In this document: positions 63,492-64,000 of the stretch, one piece after another
Position numbering within the stretch: the first letter of the stretch is position 1
Layout of the letters: the number at the start of each line of letters is the position of its first letter
Assembly: GCA_934456365.1 (NCBI GenBank)
Contig: CAKSHC010000004.1
Location: 1-64,000 of the forward strand
DNA length: 64,000 nucleotides
Origin: an uncultured Eubacteriales bacterium
Lineage (GTDB): Bacteria > Bacillota > Clostridia > Oscillospirales > UMGS1783
Reading direction: 5' to 3'
Notes under the pieces: generated by a model
The model's input: only the letters and a program-made list of their open reading frames with translations
Database searches by the model: none
What the model was told of the DNA's origin: nothing
Made by a program: the position numbers and the translations under genes

Positions 63492-64000
63492 ATGGGCCAG
63501 AAAGTTAATCCCCACGGCCTGCGTGTGGGCATCATCAAAGACTGGGATTCCAAATGGTACGCCCCCGATCATGCCTTCGGCGATATCCTCGTCGAGGATA
63601 AAAAGATCCGGGACTATCTGAAGAAAACGCTGTACGCAGCCGGCGTCCCCACCATCAAAATCGAGCGCACCGCCGATAAGGTCCGCATCAGCATCTATTG
63701 CGCCAAGCCGGGCGTCGTCATCGGCAAGGGCGGCACCGAGATCGAAAAGTATCGCGCCGCCATCGAGAAAATGATCGGCAAGCCGGTCGCTCCCCTCAAC
63801 ATCGTCGAGGTCAAGCAGCCGGATCTGAGCGCTCAGCTCGTCGCCGAGAATATCGCTTCCCAGCTCGAGAAGCGCACCTCGTTCCGCCGCGCCATGAAAA
63901 TGGCCATCCAGCGCACCATGCGCCTGGGCGCCAAGGGCATCAAAACCTGCGTCTCCGGCCGTCTCGGCGGCGCCGAGATCGCCCGTACCGAGCATTACCA
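63492..64000 (+). CDS. rpsC: 30S ribosomal protein S3 (3' end outside the window)
   Basis: The start MGQKVNPHGLRVGIIKDWDSKWYA is complete and the KH domain (VIGKGGTEIEKYRAAIEKM) is visible. The gene runs off the right edge after about 169 codons, near SGRLGGAEIARTEHY. S3 lines the mRNA entry channel. GGAGG lies seven bases before the ATG. Confidence 0.97.
   Translation, partial: MGQKVNPHGLRVGIIKDWDSKWYAPDHAFGDILVEDKKIRDYLKKTLYAAGVPTIKIERTADKVRISIYCAKPGVVIGKGGTEIEKYRAAIEKMIGKPVAPLNIVEVKQPDLSAQLVAENIASQLEKRTSFRRAMKMAIQRTMRLGAKGIKTCVSGRLGGAEIARTEHY

Overview
This window looks like the chromosome of a high-GC, spore-forming member of the Clostridia (gut Oscillospirales/Ruminococcaceae type). This is inferred from content, not from a search. 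The support is a SpoVM-like peptide next to a SipL-like coat protein, a Firmicutes-type yicC-remA-gmk-rpoZ-priA-def-fmt-rsmB-rlmN-prpC-prkC-rsgA cluster, a GltX with the clostridial N-terminal extension, AGGAGG ribosome binding sites and vegetative promoters of TTGACA/TATAAT type. No rRNA, tRNA, transposase, integrase or CRISPR array was recognised.

Layout. 0-1.7 kb: a SLOG-fold protein, a ribbon-helix-helix protein, a two-gene metal operon behind a DtxR-like palindrome, then a repeat-rich gap. 1.7-5.7 kb: a polyamine ABC operon (potABCD, minus strand) with a promoter and a possible leader attenuator. 5.7-9.2 kb: an RluA-type pseudouridine synthase that may be leaderless, RadC, a 50-residue membrane peptide, and an ArsB/NhaD-like ion transporter behind a manganese (yybP-ykoY) riboswitch. 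9.2-21.4 kb: the housekeeping cluster from yicC to rsgA. 21.4-26.3 kb: uvrBA. 26.3-33.3 kb: glyA-rarA-nth-pyk followed by an ABC exporter pair. 33.3-38.3 kb: tex, gtrA and a polar amino acid ABC importer. 38.4-40.3 kb: a sporulation block on the plus strand. 40.3-46.4 kb: rpsF-ssb-rpsR and a glycolytic operon (pgk-tpiA-gpmI) carrying queT and galU. 46.4-55.2 kb: an accessory stretch with a discoidin-like protein, two orphan proteins, an AT-rich frameshifted DUF2971-like gene, a PBP5/DacF homologue lacking all three active-site motifs, a 922-residue SGNH-hydrolase surface protein and a lipoprotein. 55.4-59.7 kb: a ROK kinase, glnS and gltX. 59.7-64 kb: the start of the S10 ribosomal protein operon, cut by the window edge inside rpsC.

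The most interesting items are the manganese riboswitch on an ArsB/NhaD-like carrier, the degenerate PBP5-like pseudoenzyme, the spoVM-sipL block with a sigma-E-like promoter, the metal-regulated microprotein/HMA pair, and the AT-rich gene split by one base in an A run. Most of the rest is core metabolism, translation and repair. Promoter and terminator calls were made by eye. Starts were chosen by Shine-Dalgarno match and operon overlap, so several differ from the longest open frame.
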